This document shows, one piece after another, positions 1 to 10,447 of a DNA stretch of 64,000 nt. Below the pieces are notes generated by a model, which worked only from the letters and a program-made list of their open reading frames with translations, did not search any database and was not told where the DNA came from. The DNA lies in NCBI RefSeq assembly GCF_000006405.1, contig NW_003202385.1:440738-504737 (forward strand), written 5' to 3'. Numbering within the stretch: the first letter of the stretch is position 1; every line of letters begins with the position of its first letter. Position numbers and translations under genes: made by a program. The DNA comes from Perkinsus marinus ATCC 50983 (taxonomy: Eukaryota; Perkinsozoa; Perkinsida; Perkinsidae).

Positions 1-3000
1 TGTGGTTGGAGCAAGTGTATGGGTTTACTATTGATGCGATAAAGAATTGGCAGGTGGGTTGTTGTTGAGTGGAGGAGGTGGCGGAAATGTGGTATGAATT
101 GATGATGATGTTATTAGGTGCTGCCCAATAGTAAACATTATCTACTGCAATTCTGGGCGCAGCTTGTGAGCCCTATCATGAATGATAAGGACAAGACACC
201 GGGCTTCCACTCTAAACTGGAGGACTATATCTACACCATTACTGTGAGGTAATCATCAGGTATATAGTATATATCGTATATATATAGTATATATAGCATA
301 TATAGTATATATGTGGACGTGAGTGCATGCGTGTATACTCAAACGTGTACGTGTTCACGGTAAGCACTCTGTCTCCTAGCTCTCGGAGGCTCTGTGATCA
401 CTCTACTATACACTCTATTCTTATAAGTAAATCTATACCTTGTGTTCTGCTAGTGGTATATATAGTATACATAGTGATAATATTCCTCTTTTTGTAAGTG
501 AAAATGTAGACAAAATGCTTACACAGAGGTTAACAATGGAATTTCATCCGTTTTACGTGAAGTGGCGTAATTTTCTGTGAAAAACGCTATGCAGTAGTCA
601 TGAAATATGTTTTTCACTAGTTTTTTCATAGCACTAGGGTGAAACTACAATGTGAACAGCTGTAGGTAGACATCTAAAAAAATCCTCCTTCTTACATTTT
701 TGTATGTTTACAATGATACCAATGATATGCGTATACAGTTACATAGACTCGAGATTGTTTCTGGCGGATATGGCTGCGCGCGGTGAAGACCCTATGGATG
801 ATGAAGGCTTTGAGGACGCTCTTCAAGATGAGGTCTTGAGTAATATAAAATGCGGCGGCGAAATGCATGTGTTGTGGCAATATTCGGAAAATTATGAGGG
901 AATTTTGAGAAATTTTCAGTGTTTTGCGTACACTGCTGCCATAGTTCGTATATAGACTTGTACTATAATTAGTGAGGAATCTCCTGAGCTCAGCTGAGGA
1001 GAGCGAACATATATTCCTACTCCAACTCGTTTTTGTTGTTGTTTAGGAGGTGAGCAGCTGGAGGTTATAGCACAGCTGGCGCGACTGAACTATCAAAAGA
1101 CGGCACAACATGTAATAAGGGGGAAACGTATTGTTAACAGTATAGTAGTATAAGTATTGGTGATAGGAGATGGGAGAGTTGTGGTATGGAAATGGATATT
1201 TTGTAGTCTATTAGTGTTGTTGTGGATGAATGGGTCGTCAGCAGGGAATCATCCAGGAACCTATAATGATCCCGTTTCGAATTTTCTAAATGTCTAGGAA
1301 AACATTCTCCAATCAGTTCATCATGTGAATGTCATCACATTAGGAATATTTTGCTCGTTGTTATCAAACCCTTGGGAATGTTATTTCTCAAAACTGGATG
1401 GGTCCTTAGGCTGCTTTTTTTCACAGGTATTGGAGTTGTTTGGAGCATGTACGGCATCGGGGTCTGATATTAACGAGCATAAACTGGCGTGGTTGGTGTA
1501 TATCATGGGAGCGCTTGTGGGTGGGAATACAGGAGGTGGGTATCTTAGGTTCAAGGACGGAAGATACAGATTAGGTCCGAATTTAGGTGCGGGCAGTATG
1601 AGGGCGCATCAGCAACAACAACAGCAATCGAGCGGAGCGCAACCTTTGCACGTGGGAGATTCCATTCTTGCTATTCCTTTTGTCATTTTATTTTTTTCAG
1701 GTTATTAATGGCGAAATCGCTGGACGGGTGTTTTCTCTGATGAATCAAACGGACGCTAATACGACACTACCGCCAGAATCTAAGGATGGCTCTAATTTGG
1801 AAACTCTTGAACTATCGTATGAAAATCTTCCGCGTGCGTGTGGTATTTTGAGGTCGATGATGGTGGTGGTCAGATATCTTTACTTTATGGAGCAGTTTAG
1901 AAAGGTGTATATTGGGGAGCATGCAAGGCAGTTGTCAGCTAGTAATAATAACATATAGGGTTGGTAATTTCGTGGCGCAGTGACGGTGAGAGTATGAGTG
2001 AATTTGGTGGAATGATTTGGTTGGTGATGGTATCTTAGGTTGCTCATGGTATGATACGGATTAGGTCCGGGTTTGCTCTATAAGATATTTTTATTGATTC
2101 AGATGCGCCACCATCGTCAGCCTTGTTGCGTGGGGACGTGTCAATGGGTGCGTCAGAGAACCCCAGTAGAGTTGTCCAGGAAAGAGTGTGTAAGTTGGTG
2201 CATCATCATGTTGTTATTGTTGGTTTTTGATATCGATTAGGATGGCGAGCGCTTTTTTCCTCACAGGCACTGTGCTTGGTTTGAAGGATGAGGATGCTAT
2301 TCTTGGAATTCTAATCAAGAAGATCGTCACCAACCTGCAACATCGGTATACGCTAGAGCCTGTTTTGAAAAGTAATAATTTTGTGGCGCGCGAAATAATT
2401 CGGATGAGAGCGAATATTTCCGATGTCAGAAACCCTGGCATACTTCTATGAATTGGCAGCTGGTGTTAACATAGTGCATTCTGTTGACAAAATGAGCCCG
2501 CACCTTATCGTTAGTGGGAAGCTCCTGCTGAAGAATGATACGGTAGTGAGGGCGATGGTGATTTGGAATTGGTGTGGTAGTCTTGAATAATACCGCAAAG
2601 TTTAAATTGTTGAGATTTGCTATTCGTCTTGTGCTGTGGGGAGATTCTTCGTAGTGCGTTGGAGTATCTCTTTGTCGTTGTGTGAGAGCCGTAAGTGTTG
2701 TGATGTGTATAGGTACGTCATTTGATGGCGAATCATGCGAGCGCGACTTTGGGGTTCCTCCATGCTGGACCGAAATATGGACGATACCGTAACGATTATA
2801 TGGGAGTGAAAAAGTCCGGTTACGAGTTTTTTTCACTCAGGAACACAGTATTATGCGACTCTTGGTAAGCTACTGTTCATGGAGTGTCGAGACGGTACTA
2901 CGAGCACGATGGCATTGGAGACTTTCAATACTTTCATGATGCCGCAATATCGGGTAAAAAGTGGAAAATTTCGGAGAATTTTGGGATTTTTTGCGGCGGT

Positions 3001-5036
3001 GGTTGTGATAGGTTTTGGAGCAACTGTGGCAAGCCGCCAACACTGGGGATGGATCAGCACTCCGCAGTGAGCAGCTCAGGTTGCCTCTAATTGGTTTGTG
3101 CAGAGATTTGAGAGGAATATGTCAGGCTTGTGTATCGCACGATATGTAATAATGGGTTATTTATTCACGAATACGGAATATTTTGCGCAAGTATAATCGT
3201 TGCTCAGGTACACGATTCTATTCAACTGGTTGGTTGACAATCCGAAGCAGCCGCAGAACTGCAAAATAACCGTCTTTTCAGCGGCTCTCACTTTCTATTG
3301 GGATGATCCGGATGTCACCACGCCCCTCCTTAAATTCGTAAGACCCAGGTTCGATTCCTGCTGGCGGCACTATATTCAATTGCGGTCCTTATGCGTTCTT
3401 GCATTATTATCACACGAGTACGTTTAGACTCGTCATTCGACATTGTGTGATACGTATATCTGTGTAGTTTTCTCTATTTTTATTACATAAAAATGTTCGT
3501 GCCAGGAATCGAACTCGCGATGCATGCCTTGGCTCTGGCATGGTTTGTTGAGTATATTTTGTTTAGGTGGCTGAGTTCGTGTACAACAAGGCGCAGCGTA
3601 TAAACTTTGACCAGAATTCGCCGAATGGAATCCTCCTATTCCGAGAGGCATCGAAGATATTAGTGGCGTATAGTCAGAGGATCTTGCAACGTGAACAGAG
3701 CCAGGTGGGTGAGCGGAAAAATGCGCGTGGCAGGATTCGAACCTGGGACCCCGTGTCTCCCTCTAAAGTTGTGGTCGGTTATCTTGTTGATTTCAGCCGG
3801 TATATAAAGACATCTATCATGAGAAGTATAAGGGAATCGGATGCGTGTTGGAGCTCTTCAGCAACGCCCTACACGGAAACTATACAAACTTTGGCGTGTT
3901 TGAACTGTAATAATGGATGTGGGGGGATTCGATCCATGGGTCTTTGGGATGGAGGCTGGAGCGCGGCCGTGTTGGACTATGTATATGGTTGTAGATATAA
4001 TGACAATTCGCTGTCGATGTCGCTGTCATTGGCATTGAAGTTGTGCATGTCGATTTCGATAGCAGATCTGATGAGTTACCTCAAGTGCCTCAAACCGTAA
4101 GCTTCATCAAATCTTGTCAAAACTCTCCAGAGGAGTTTGTCGTCATCAGATTCTTCATGTTCTTGGAATTGGCAACGAGAAACCATGCGAAGTTAGTTTG
4201 CGAAGTTGCTGAGTCGCCGGAGCATCTAGGTATTGCTAATCGATCATCAGGGCGAGCGCGCATCGGTTGAAGATTTTGTCTGGTTTTTTCTGTTCAGCTG
4301 GGCTCGTTCGGGCGTTGGAGGAAGGGCTGACGTCGTTTGACACGAGTGTTTGCATGCAATGCTGTGCCAGTATTGACAACCTGTGTACGTTCTTTTATGA
4401 CATCGCTCACACGGGAGTGGGCTCGTCGGTGGGGGGAGGTAGAGATGTGATGGTTGATCGATTTGGGAGGGGGTTGGGTATTGTTATAGGTACGGCAGCT
4501 ACTGCGGAGGATGTGGCCAGAGTGACACATGGGTTGTTGGTGGTGGGAGGGGCTGTGGATGGCGAGCTACGTAGGGTATTGAATTTGATGTTACAATTGA
4601 TAATGGCGGGAGAATTCAACTCTACATGGAGTATATCGAGACCGATATTGGCGTTGATATTGATGTGAGTTGGTGGATTGAGAGTTGGGAAAGAGATGGT
4701 ATGGGTATAATTGCACGCAGGTACAAAGATACGTATTCGCAAGCTCAGGAGTTGATTGTGAGGCAGCAGCCAACGGAAGAACGTCAACAGTAAGTGCTGG
4801 GTGGGAAGGAGGAATCTTGCTATCTTGCAATTCCTCAACGCTCCAGATATGTGGGAAAGTGTTTCTCGGAGCTGATGGTGGGAGTTACGGACAGCCTCCA
4901 AACGAAGAATCGAGATCACTTCACGCGGAATATGTAAGGGTGGCCAGGTGGAGGTCCCTGGTTCGATCCCTGGTGAGGGTGTTTTTATAATCGTAATAGG
5001 TACCACTTCGCCCAAGCAGTGCGATCTACTTCGTAG
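1..5036 (+). CDS. XPO7: Exportin-7 / RanBP16-like nuclear transport receptor, 3' part (multi-exon)
   Basis: Exportin-7 is a Ran-GTP-dependent karyopherin-beta receptor that moves proteins through the nuclear pore. The spliced exons follow the animal and plant exportin-7 C-terminal half in order: [10 protein letters not shown] (118-248), YIDSRLFL and [12 protein letters not shown] (739 to about 905), [15 protein letters not shown] (about 1475-1530), [12 protein letters not shown] (about 1885), IKKIVTNL (about 2310), [12 protein letters not shown] (about 2850), [13 protein letters not shown] (near 3620), TNFGVFEL joined to YNDNSL (split at 3906/3995), [15 protein letters not shown] (about 4340), [13 protein letters not shown] (about 4630) and [10 protein letters not shown] (about 4900). 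The last exon, 5000-5036, completes a Met codon across the intron and ends in TAG. Exon 1-53 is cut by the window edge, so the N-terminal half is missing. Most introns are short GT-AG; the one after 248 is about 490 bp and holds a MITE. Some middle exon edges are approximate. Family assignment is firm. Confidence 0.88.
538..646. mobile_element. Short TIR element (family 1 MITE) in an exportin-7 intron
   Basis: A 109-bp element begins GGAATTTCATCC and ends AGGGTGAAACT, imperfect inverted copies of each other. ACAAT occurs directly on both sides (533-537 and 647-651). The inner part shares blocks with the copies at 17460, 19328, 20574, 62046, 62854 and 63223, such as TTTTACGTGAAGTGGCGTAA and TTTTTCACTAG. 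It has no coding capacity and lies wholly within the intron between the exons ending at 248 and starting at 739. Confidence 0.75.
890..1012 (+). repeat. Dispersed repeat family 2, partial copy at an exon-intron edge
   Basis: The segment shares TATAATTAGTGAGG followed by GAGCTCAGCTGAGGA and GCGAACATATATT with copies near 19500 and 20840 and, on the other strand, near 21750, 61600 and 61800. It lies directly downstream of the exportin-7 exon ending near 905 and overlaps its last codons in my alignment, so the repeat probably supplies the start of this intron. Confidence 0.55.
3346..3515. other. Two tRNA T-arm-like segments in one exportin-7 intron
   Basis: The intron 3338-3566 holds a perfect B-box match GGTTCGATTCC at 3348-3358 on the plus strand, within a stem CAGG/CCTG, and a second, GAGTTCGATTCC, on the minus strand at 3504-3515. 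I see no A box or 5' tRNA half beside either, so they look like tRNA 3' remnants or pieces of a tRNA-derived SINE, not working tRNA genes. Confidence 0.5.
3729..3757 (-). other. tRNA 3'-half-like segment in an exportin-7 intron
   Basis: Inside the intron 3705-3796 the minus strand reads GGTTCGAATCC (3733-3743) with a 4-bp stem CAGG/CCTG and a variable-arm-like GACACGGGGTC upstream. No matching 5' half or A box is seen. This is a second neighbouring intron with a Pol III B-box-like core. Confidence 0.5.
3922..3940 (-). other. B-box-like segment in an exportin-7 intron
   Basis: The intron 3907-3994 contains GGATCGAATCC on the minus strand (3925-3935), one base off the usual Pol III B box. It is weaker than its neighbours and is listed because it lies in the next intron of the same gene. 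Confidence 0.35.
4938..4982 (+). other. tRNA-like segment filling the last exportin-7 intron
   Basis: The 66-bp last intron (4934-4999) contains TGGCCAGGTGG, which resembles a Pol III A box, and about 20 bp later a perfect B-box core GGTTCGATCCC (4960-4970), then a T-run (GTTTTTAT). No anticodon arm fits between, so it would be a deleted tRNA or a mimic. The T-run could instead be part of the intron's pyrimidine tract. Confidence 0.4.
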
Positions 5037-5710
5037 GAGTACTAGAAGGGTAGAGATGACTGTGACGTTACTGTTAAACACAACTGGACTCTGGTGATGC
5101 CTTCTAATATACTACTACTGTTGCTGCTGCTGCTGCTGATGCTATGAGTTTCCTTTGCGATATATGCCTTGGGTAGAGTGGGTTACTAACGTAGATCCTT
5201 ATTGCTGATGATGATAGGGTTAGGGATGAGGCAGTAGGGGCGGGGGAGGGCGATGCGTTATGGTCTATTATGTAGGCTCTAGTGAGCATATCCTTCTTCG
5301 GGGGGTAGATGCAGTGGGAGAGCTCAGGATCATCTGTGTCATCATGGAGTGACACTCCGAGAGATATAGTGGGGTTGACCGTCCTGATGGGCAGCTGTGG
5401 TCGATAGGAGTGTTCGGAACACCGACATAGGGAAGTGATAGCAACAGCTGTGTGGCATCGTACGGCAGAGAGCTTACGCATATAGCCCGACGACGATGAG
5501 GTCTTTGATAGATCCGTTCTACTAGCACGGCAGAACGGAACTCATTTTACAGTTGTGATGAGATCCCGCTTGAGCTCGATCGTATCTTCACGATACACTC
5601 GATCATGGATGTGAGTACTAGGCGATGGTCCTTGCTTGCTAGTAGCACTGCTAGAGTTGTGTATGTTGTGACTTTTGGTGATCATGTGTAGTTTTTTCTC
5701 ATCATTTTTG
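5037..5710. other. Intergenic region between exportin-7 and the coiled-coil gene
   Basis: I see no supported coding exon. Open frames on the minus strand are short and lack recognisable motifs. Short CTG-type runs occur near 5115-5140. The segment should hold the exportin-7 3' end and the promoter of the next plus-strand gene. Confidence 0.5.
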
Positions 5711-8700
5711 ATGTCCTTTTGGAATTTCTTGGGCTTGAGCGGAGCGGAGGAAGTCCAAAAGCCCCCCGCGCCAGTGCAGGAGCAACGAGCGAATACGGTG
5801 GGGTCGGCGCGGTATACGTCCTCTCTACTGGTCATCTTTAGGTCGGCCAGCGCCCACAGAGTAAGTCGCCTGGCATGGTCCGCACGACGGTATCTCCTAG
5901 TGTGGCTACTGGAGGGTACTCAGCCCCTGCAGTGCCGCTACCGAGAAGGATGCAGCAGCAGCACCAGGTCCCTACACAGGGGAGGGAGGGGGCTGATAGG
6001 AGTAGTGATAGAGGGCTGGATGGAGGGGGTCTAGCGTGGTGTATCAGGTTCGTCTATTAGTAGTAACGCTACGTCCCGGTCGGGGGGAAAGGTTTGGGGA
6101 GGCAGCAATAAGGCCCCGGGGGGTCCGAGTCGATTCACCTTCGTCAACAAGGCACAAGCGGCAGCGTCGACGCCCCCACAGAGCGCTTTTGGTTTTCTAA
6201 ATCGACCGCCGTCAAATCCAAACGCGTCCCCCAAGCCCCCACCGCCACCGCCTCCAGTAGCGAGAACACCTAGTCCATCGGCTGCATTGGCACGATCCCC
6301 GGCTGGTTCAATTGGCAGGGCGAGCGCTATGGGTTTTAGTAAAGTTGAGGATTCGACAAATAATGGCGAGGTGGACCGTCCGTTGCAGCAGCAGAGTCCG
6401 ACTTCGACAGCTGGATTGAATACGGAAGTGTCGAGTGTAGTGATGGGCTAGTGGGGTGTGCATGCGTGCATACCACTCCTTTTGTAAATCGTGATGGTTA
6501 TTGTCAGTCTCGGAAGCTGTATCGAGATGAGAAGACTCAACTCAGTGTCCGGCGGAAATCCAAATTAGCGGAATATGAAGCTGCGGTTTTGGGTATTCTT
6601 AAGAGCGCATCTCGAGAGAGCGATGTCGTCAAGCAACTGAAGGACGTGCTGGACCGACAGAATAGGCTGGTGGAGGAAGTAGTAGTCTCATTAGTTCAGT
6701 CGGGGAAGGGTTGTGCTATCATGCATGTGGTTTCTGGTTCGTTTCCTGGGTACGGAATCTTAGCAGACCCTTGATACATGATAAGCCCTGAGGATCGGCA
6801 CGTTGTCAGCCTCTCTTTGTAACCTTCATTTTCGATAGGAGCGTTATGAGGAAGCATCCGAGCTCGACACTGAGGTGGCCGCTGCTAGGGAGGTCTTCGT
6901 GGAGCTCTGGCGGGGCATGGCAGAGAGGGCGAAAGAGATACAATCGGTGGAGGTACGTTGATGAGGGGTGGTGGTGTTGTCGTAGCATCGGGAGGGGAGA
7001 ATGGGGGATGGAGCGGTACTACGCCTTTCCAATGTAAAATAAAATAAATGAAAGCACAAGTTGTAATTTGACTTGCACGTAACGAAATTCGAAACGATCG
7101 TGAGAGTTCCCCAGAGGGTCGGTGAATGAAATTTCGAATAGAACAATTACGGGACTAATTTCAAATGATATGTGATTGACAATAATATAATACATTAGAT
7201 TGGTAATATTGTGAATTAAGATATAAGCCTATAGTAATATTAGCAGTTTGTGGTTATATGCATAATAGTATAGTAGTGAATATAATTAATATTATATTAT
7301 AGTGAAATGATGATACTAGTCTAGGATGATAGGAGCACTACTCCTTGATAGGCTTTGTCGTTTCAGGCTGCTCTTAGAGCCCTTGATGAGAAGTGGAAGG
7401 AGGCGACTGTTGGGAGGACTACTGCTGTTCGAGAGTAATCTATTCGCGGTTCCACAGTCTTAGGGAGTCTACGATCCTTTTCAGGCAGCTAGCAGCAGTT
7501 ATGAGTAGTGGTAAGGAGGCTGGTGCCTCTGGTGATGATGATGGGCGTCTACAGCTCCAACGGTCGGTGTTGGAGGCGGACATGCGTACTCTTGAGGAGA
7601 TGAAGACAGCGAACGCAGCTGAGGAGTAGGGGTAGATCTAATCGATCGGTGTTGGCGGGGATTGGCGATGTTCAGGGCGGAGGTGAAGGCAGCTCGAGAG
7701 GCGGTGGAGGATGCTATTAAAGAGGTCACTGGTCCGATCGACGAGGAGAGGCAGCAGGTCGATAAGCAGAGGATTGAAGTAGAGGAGAGAATAAGGAAGC
7801 TGCAAGAGGAATTGGCTCAGTTGAAGTAAGAGTGGTATCGTCTTATACAAGCCAGGGTTGATGGGCGGAGCGAAGCAGTTATTGTATTTTTTATTCAGAA
7901 CGACTAGAGATGAGTGCAACGAGAAGCTGAGCCGGCTGGATGGAGACATAGTGGCGGCCCGGGGGAAGGTAGGTGGGGTCGTTTGGGGGCATCCGTATTC
8001 GCCTAGTTCGAGGAGTATTGGTATGAGAGGGTTCCTGTCGATCGCTGCTGTTGTAGGGTACTTCAAGTGGTTATATATTCAGTTTCGACATGAGCTTGAC
8101 AATGTGGAGGTGGCTGAGGAGAAGTTCGATAAGAAAACCAAGGCTATGGTGTTGAAGGAGGAGCTCATAGAGCAGCAACGGAAGGCGATCGAGCAAAGGT
8201 AGTCTCACTCTGTGGGAGCGGTTACGGTTTGTGGCTTAGGGAAAATGAAATTCATCAACGACGAGAAGAGGATTTGGAGAATCGTCGCGCGTTAGAGGAG
8301 GAGTTAGACGCTCTCGACACCTCACATAAGGTCGCCGACCGATGGGTAAGGTTAGAAATTATTGATCTCATATGAGGGGGTTCATGTCAGCTGGCGTGTT
8401 GTGATAAGCTGGGGTCTGCTGTGGAGGGTAGTGTTGGTGTTATTGTCGAAGGTGCAGAGCTGAGGGCAAGTCTGAGGCGACAGGTCAGTGGTCCGGTTGG
8501 GCGGCGGCGATGAGCGGGCGGGTATCAGCCGGTTTAGGTTACTGATGTTGCGGAGCAGCTGTCCACATTGGACCTCGAGATTGGCCGAGTGAGGGCGCAG
8601 TTGAACTTATTGCAGCAGCGAAGGCTTCAGGTGGAGGAGGAAGAGGGGGGAGATGATTTCATACTGATATATCCTTAATTTAGCATTGACTAGAGAGGAT

Positions 8701-10053
8701 TACGGTATGATATGTATAATAATTATTATTATGGAAGTATAGCCTATGTCTAATAATATACAATATTGGAGATTATCCTAGTCATTATGGATGATGATCA
8801 GATTGAAGAGGAGAAGCAGCAGGCAGTCCGATCACGGAGGTTCGGGGAGGCCAAGAACCTTTCGGTACTATTCAAAGGTGTGAGGATGTCTATAGTACTA
8901 TGATACGACCTTTTTCAATTGTCATATAATATGACAATTGAAAAAGGTCGTGTTATGACTCATATGACTAATATGACTCATATTATAATCGGGTTGAGAG
9001 AACAAGCGTGGAGGAGAGGTCTTAACGCTGCTTCCCGGATTAGGCTGAGGGTAAAACTGTGGAAGAGTCGATCGCGACCACCGAAGAGTCGATACGTAAG
9101 CTGCGAGACCGAAGCACTGCATTGCGCCAACAGCTTGATGAGGCTCAATCGAAGGAAGACGGCCTTCTTGATGGCAGCACGGGTGGGAAAGGGAGGCAGC
9201 TTCGCTCCGCCTAATTTTCGTTGTACAGATGTTACGGGATGTGGAGATGTACTTGATGAGATGGCCTTTGGTGTGAAGGCTCGGCTGCATTATGTAGGGG
9301 AGGTTGCTGAAGGGGAGGGGTTAAAGCCAGAGGCCGACATGTGAGCCATAGGAGCTCCTCAAGGGGCACATATGGAGTGTAGGATGCGTTTATCTTAGGT
9401 TGGAAGCCTTGGACGCTGAAATAGCGAAGCACCTGCCATCAGAAGTTGGGGAGAAGCTGAGGGTGCAAATGGCTGCCCTGGTGGACTCGGATACACGAGC
9501 AGTGTCACCACAAGGTGGTGACACGGCCAAGTAGCGCTGGTGGTCTGACATTCTGTGGGGTGGCAGTTGGTTTTGGGCAGGCCGTCTGAGAGCTCAGAAG
9601 GAGAACCTCTGACTTCGGGTGATGATGTTGGTGCCACAGGATCGGACAGCTGTGCACTGCAGTCGTCTGCCAACGATGATGTTGTGGATACTGCTGAAAA
9701 CGACGAGAATTTTCGAAAGGAAACTGTCGAACTAGAACATGAGGTCAGCGTTGGAACCCGAGATTTGAGACAAGTATTGGCTGTAGGAGGTCCTGGCTAC
9801 TCGTGATGATGTATTGGACTCCGAGCTCGCTTCATTATCATCGCAAGCCTCTGTGGATACACCTCGTGGGGAAGAGACTACTGAGGAGAAGAGCGACGTT
9901 GTTGAGGCTGGTGAAGTTGAAGAACAGCAGTCTAAGTCGGAATCGGTAAGTCGATTGGTATGTCGTGCTAGTAGTGAGCAAGCAGGTCGTCTTTGCCAGG
10001 TGGTGCAACCATCATCCACAGTTTCTGAGGAGGTCCGACCGTCTGATGCTTGA
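5711..10053 (+). CDS. Multi-exon coiled-coil protein with proline-rich N-terminal region, function unknown
   Basis: The proposed ATG at 5711 opens MSFWNFLGLSGAEE, followed by a GTAAGT donor at about 5861. Later exons encode a Ser/Gly/Gln-rich segment (about 5905-6040), then an exon from about 6048 to 6440 with KVWGGSN, a polyproline run PKPPPPPPP (about 6230) and Ser/Thr-rich sequence. From about 6507 onward the exons are almost all charged heptad-type helix, for example LDRQNRLVEEV, VAAAREVFVELW, EERIRKLQEELAQLK, LDGDIVAARGK and ALEEELDAL. The last exons (about 9560-10053) are acidic and Ser-rich and end in TGA. Introns are mostly 40-70 bp, with one AT-rich intron of about 400 bp (6958-7366). 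A proline-rich head joined to a long coiled coil suggests a scaffold or trafficking role, but I do not recognise the family. Some middle exon borders are uncertain. Confidence 0.6.
8905..8951. repeat. Perfect 23-bp inverted repeat with 1-base centre
   Basis: Positions 8905-8927 and 8929-8951 are exact reverse complements around the A at 8928; the outer end of each arm is ACGACC/GGTCGT. It lies between coiled-coil gene exons, probably in an intron, and is followed by short ATGACTCAT-type direct repeats to about 8985. Confidence 0.85.
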
Positions 10054-10447
10054 GTCATATACAATTGCTTGAACTTGTGTATTATGCAAACTCCACTGAG
10101 ATACTTGCATTTTCCTCCCTATCCAAGAGTATTCGTGTTGCCTCGAGTGCCGTGCAACGGGTTTCACTATTAAACGAGATACCCGTATTGTGATTGATAT
10201 TTGTCCTCTGTTGTTGAATTCGAGATTGTTTTCAAATTTTCGGGGAACTTGATGTAAAATGCGCACTGAGAAGGAAGTTATCGAGCTAAAATGGGGTTGC
10301 GCCAACGCGCTGACACAAGCTGTATATGCTATTTGTGAAGACGAACGTGAATTCGAATATCAATCATAATAAGCTCATTGCGAAGCCTATCACTCTTATC
10401 TCGCGATTTCGCGATGTGCTGATATTTGCTTCGAAATCTCTGTTGAT
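10054..10447. other. Intergenic spacer, no gene seen
   Basis: The spacer separates the stop of the plus-strand coiled-coil gene from the left edge of the tandem duplication. It holds no supported open frame. Confidence 0.5.
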
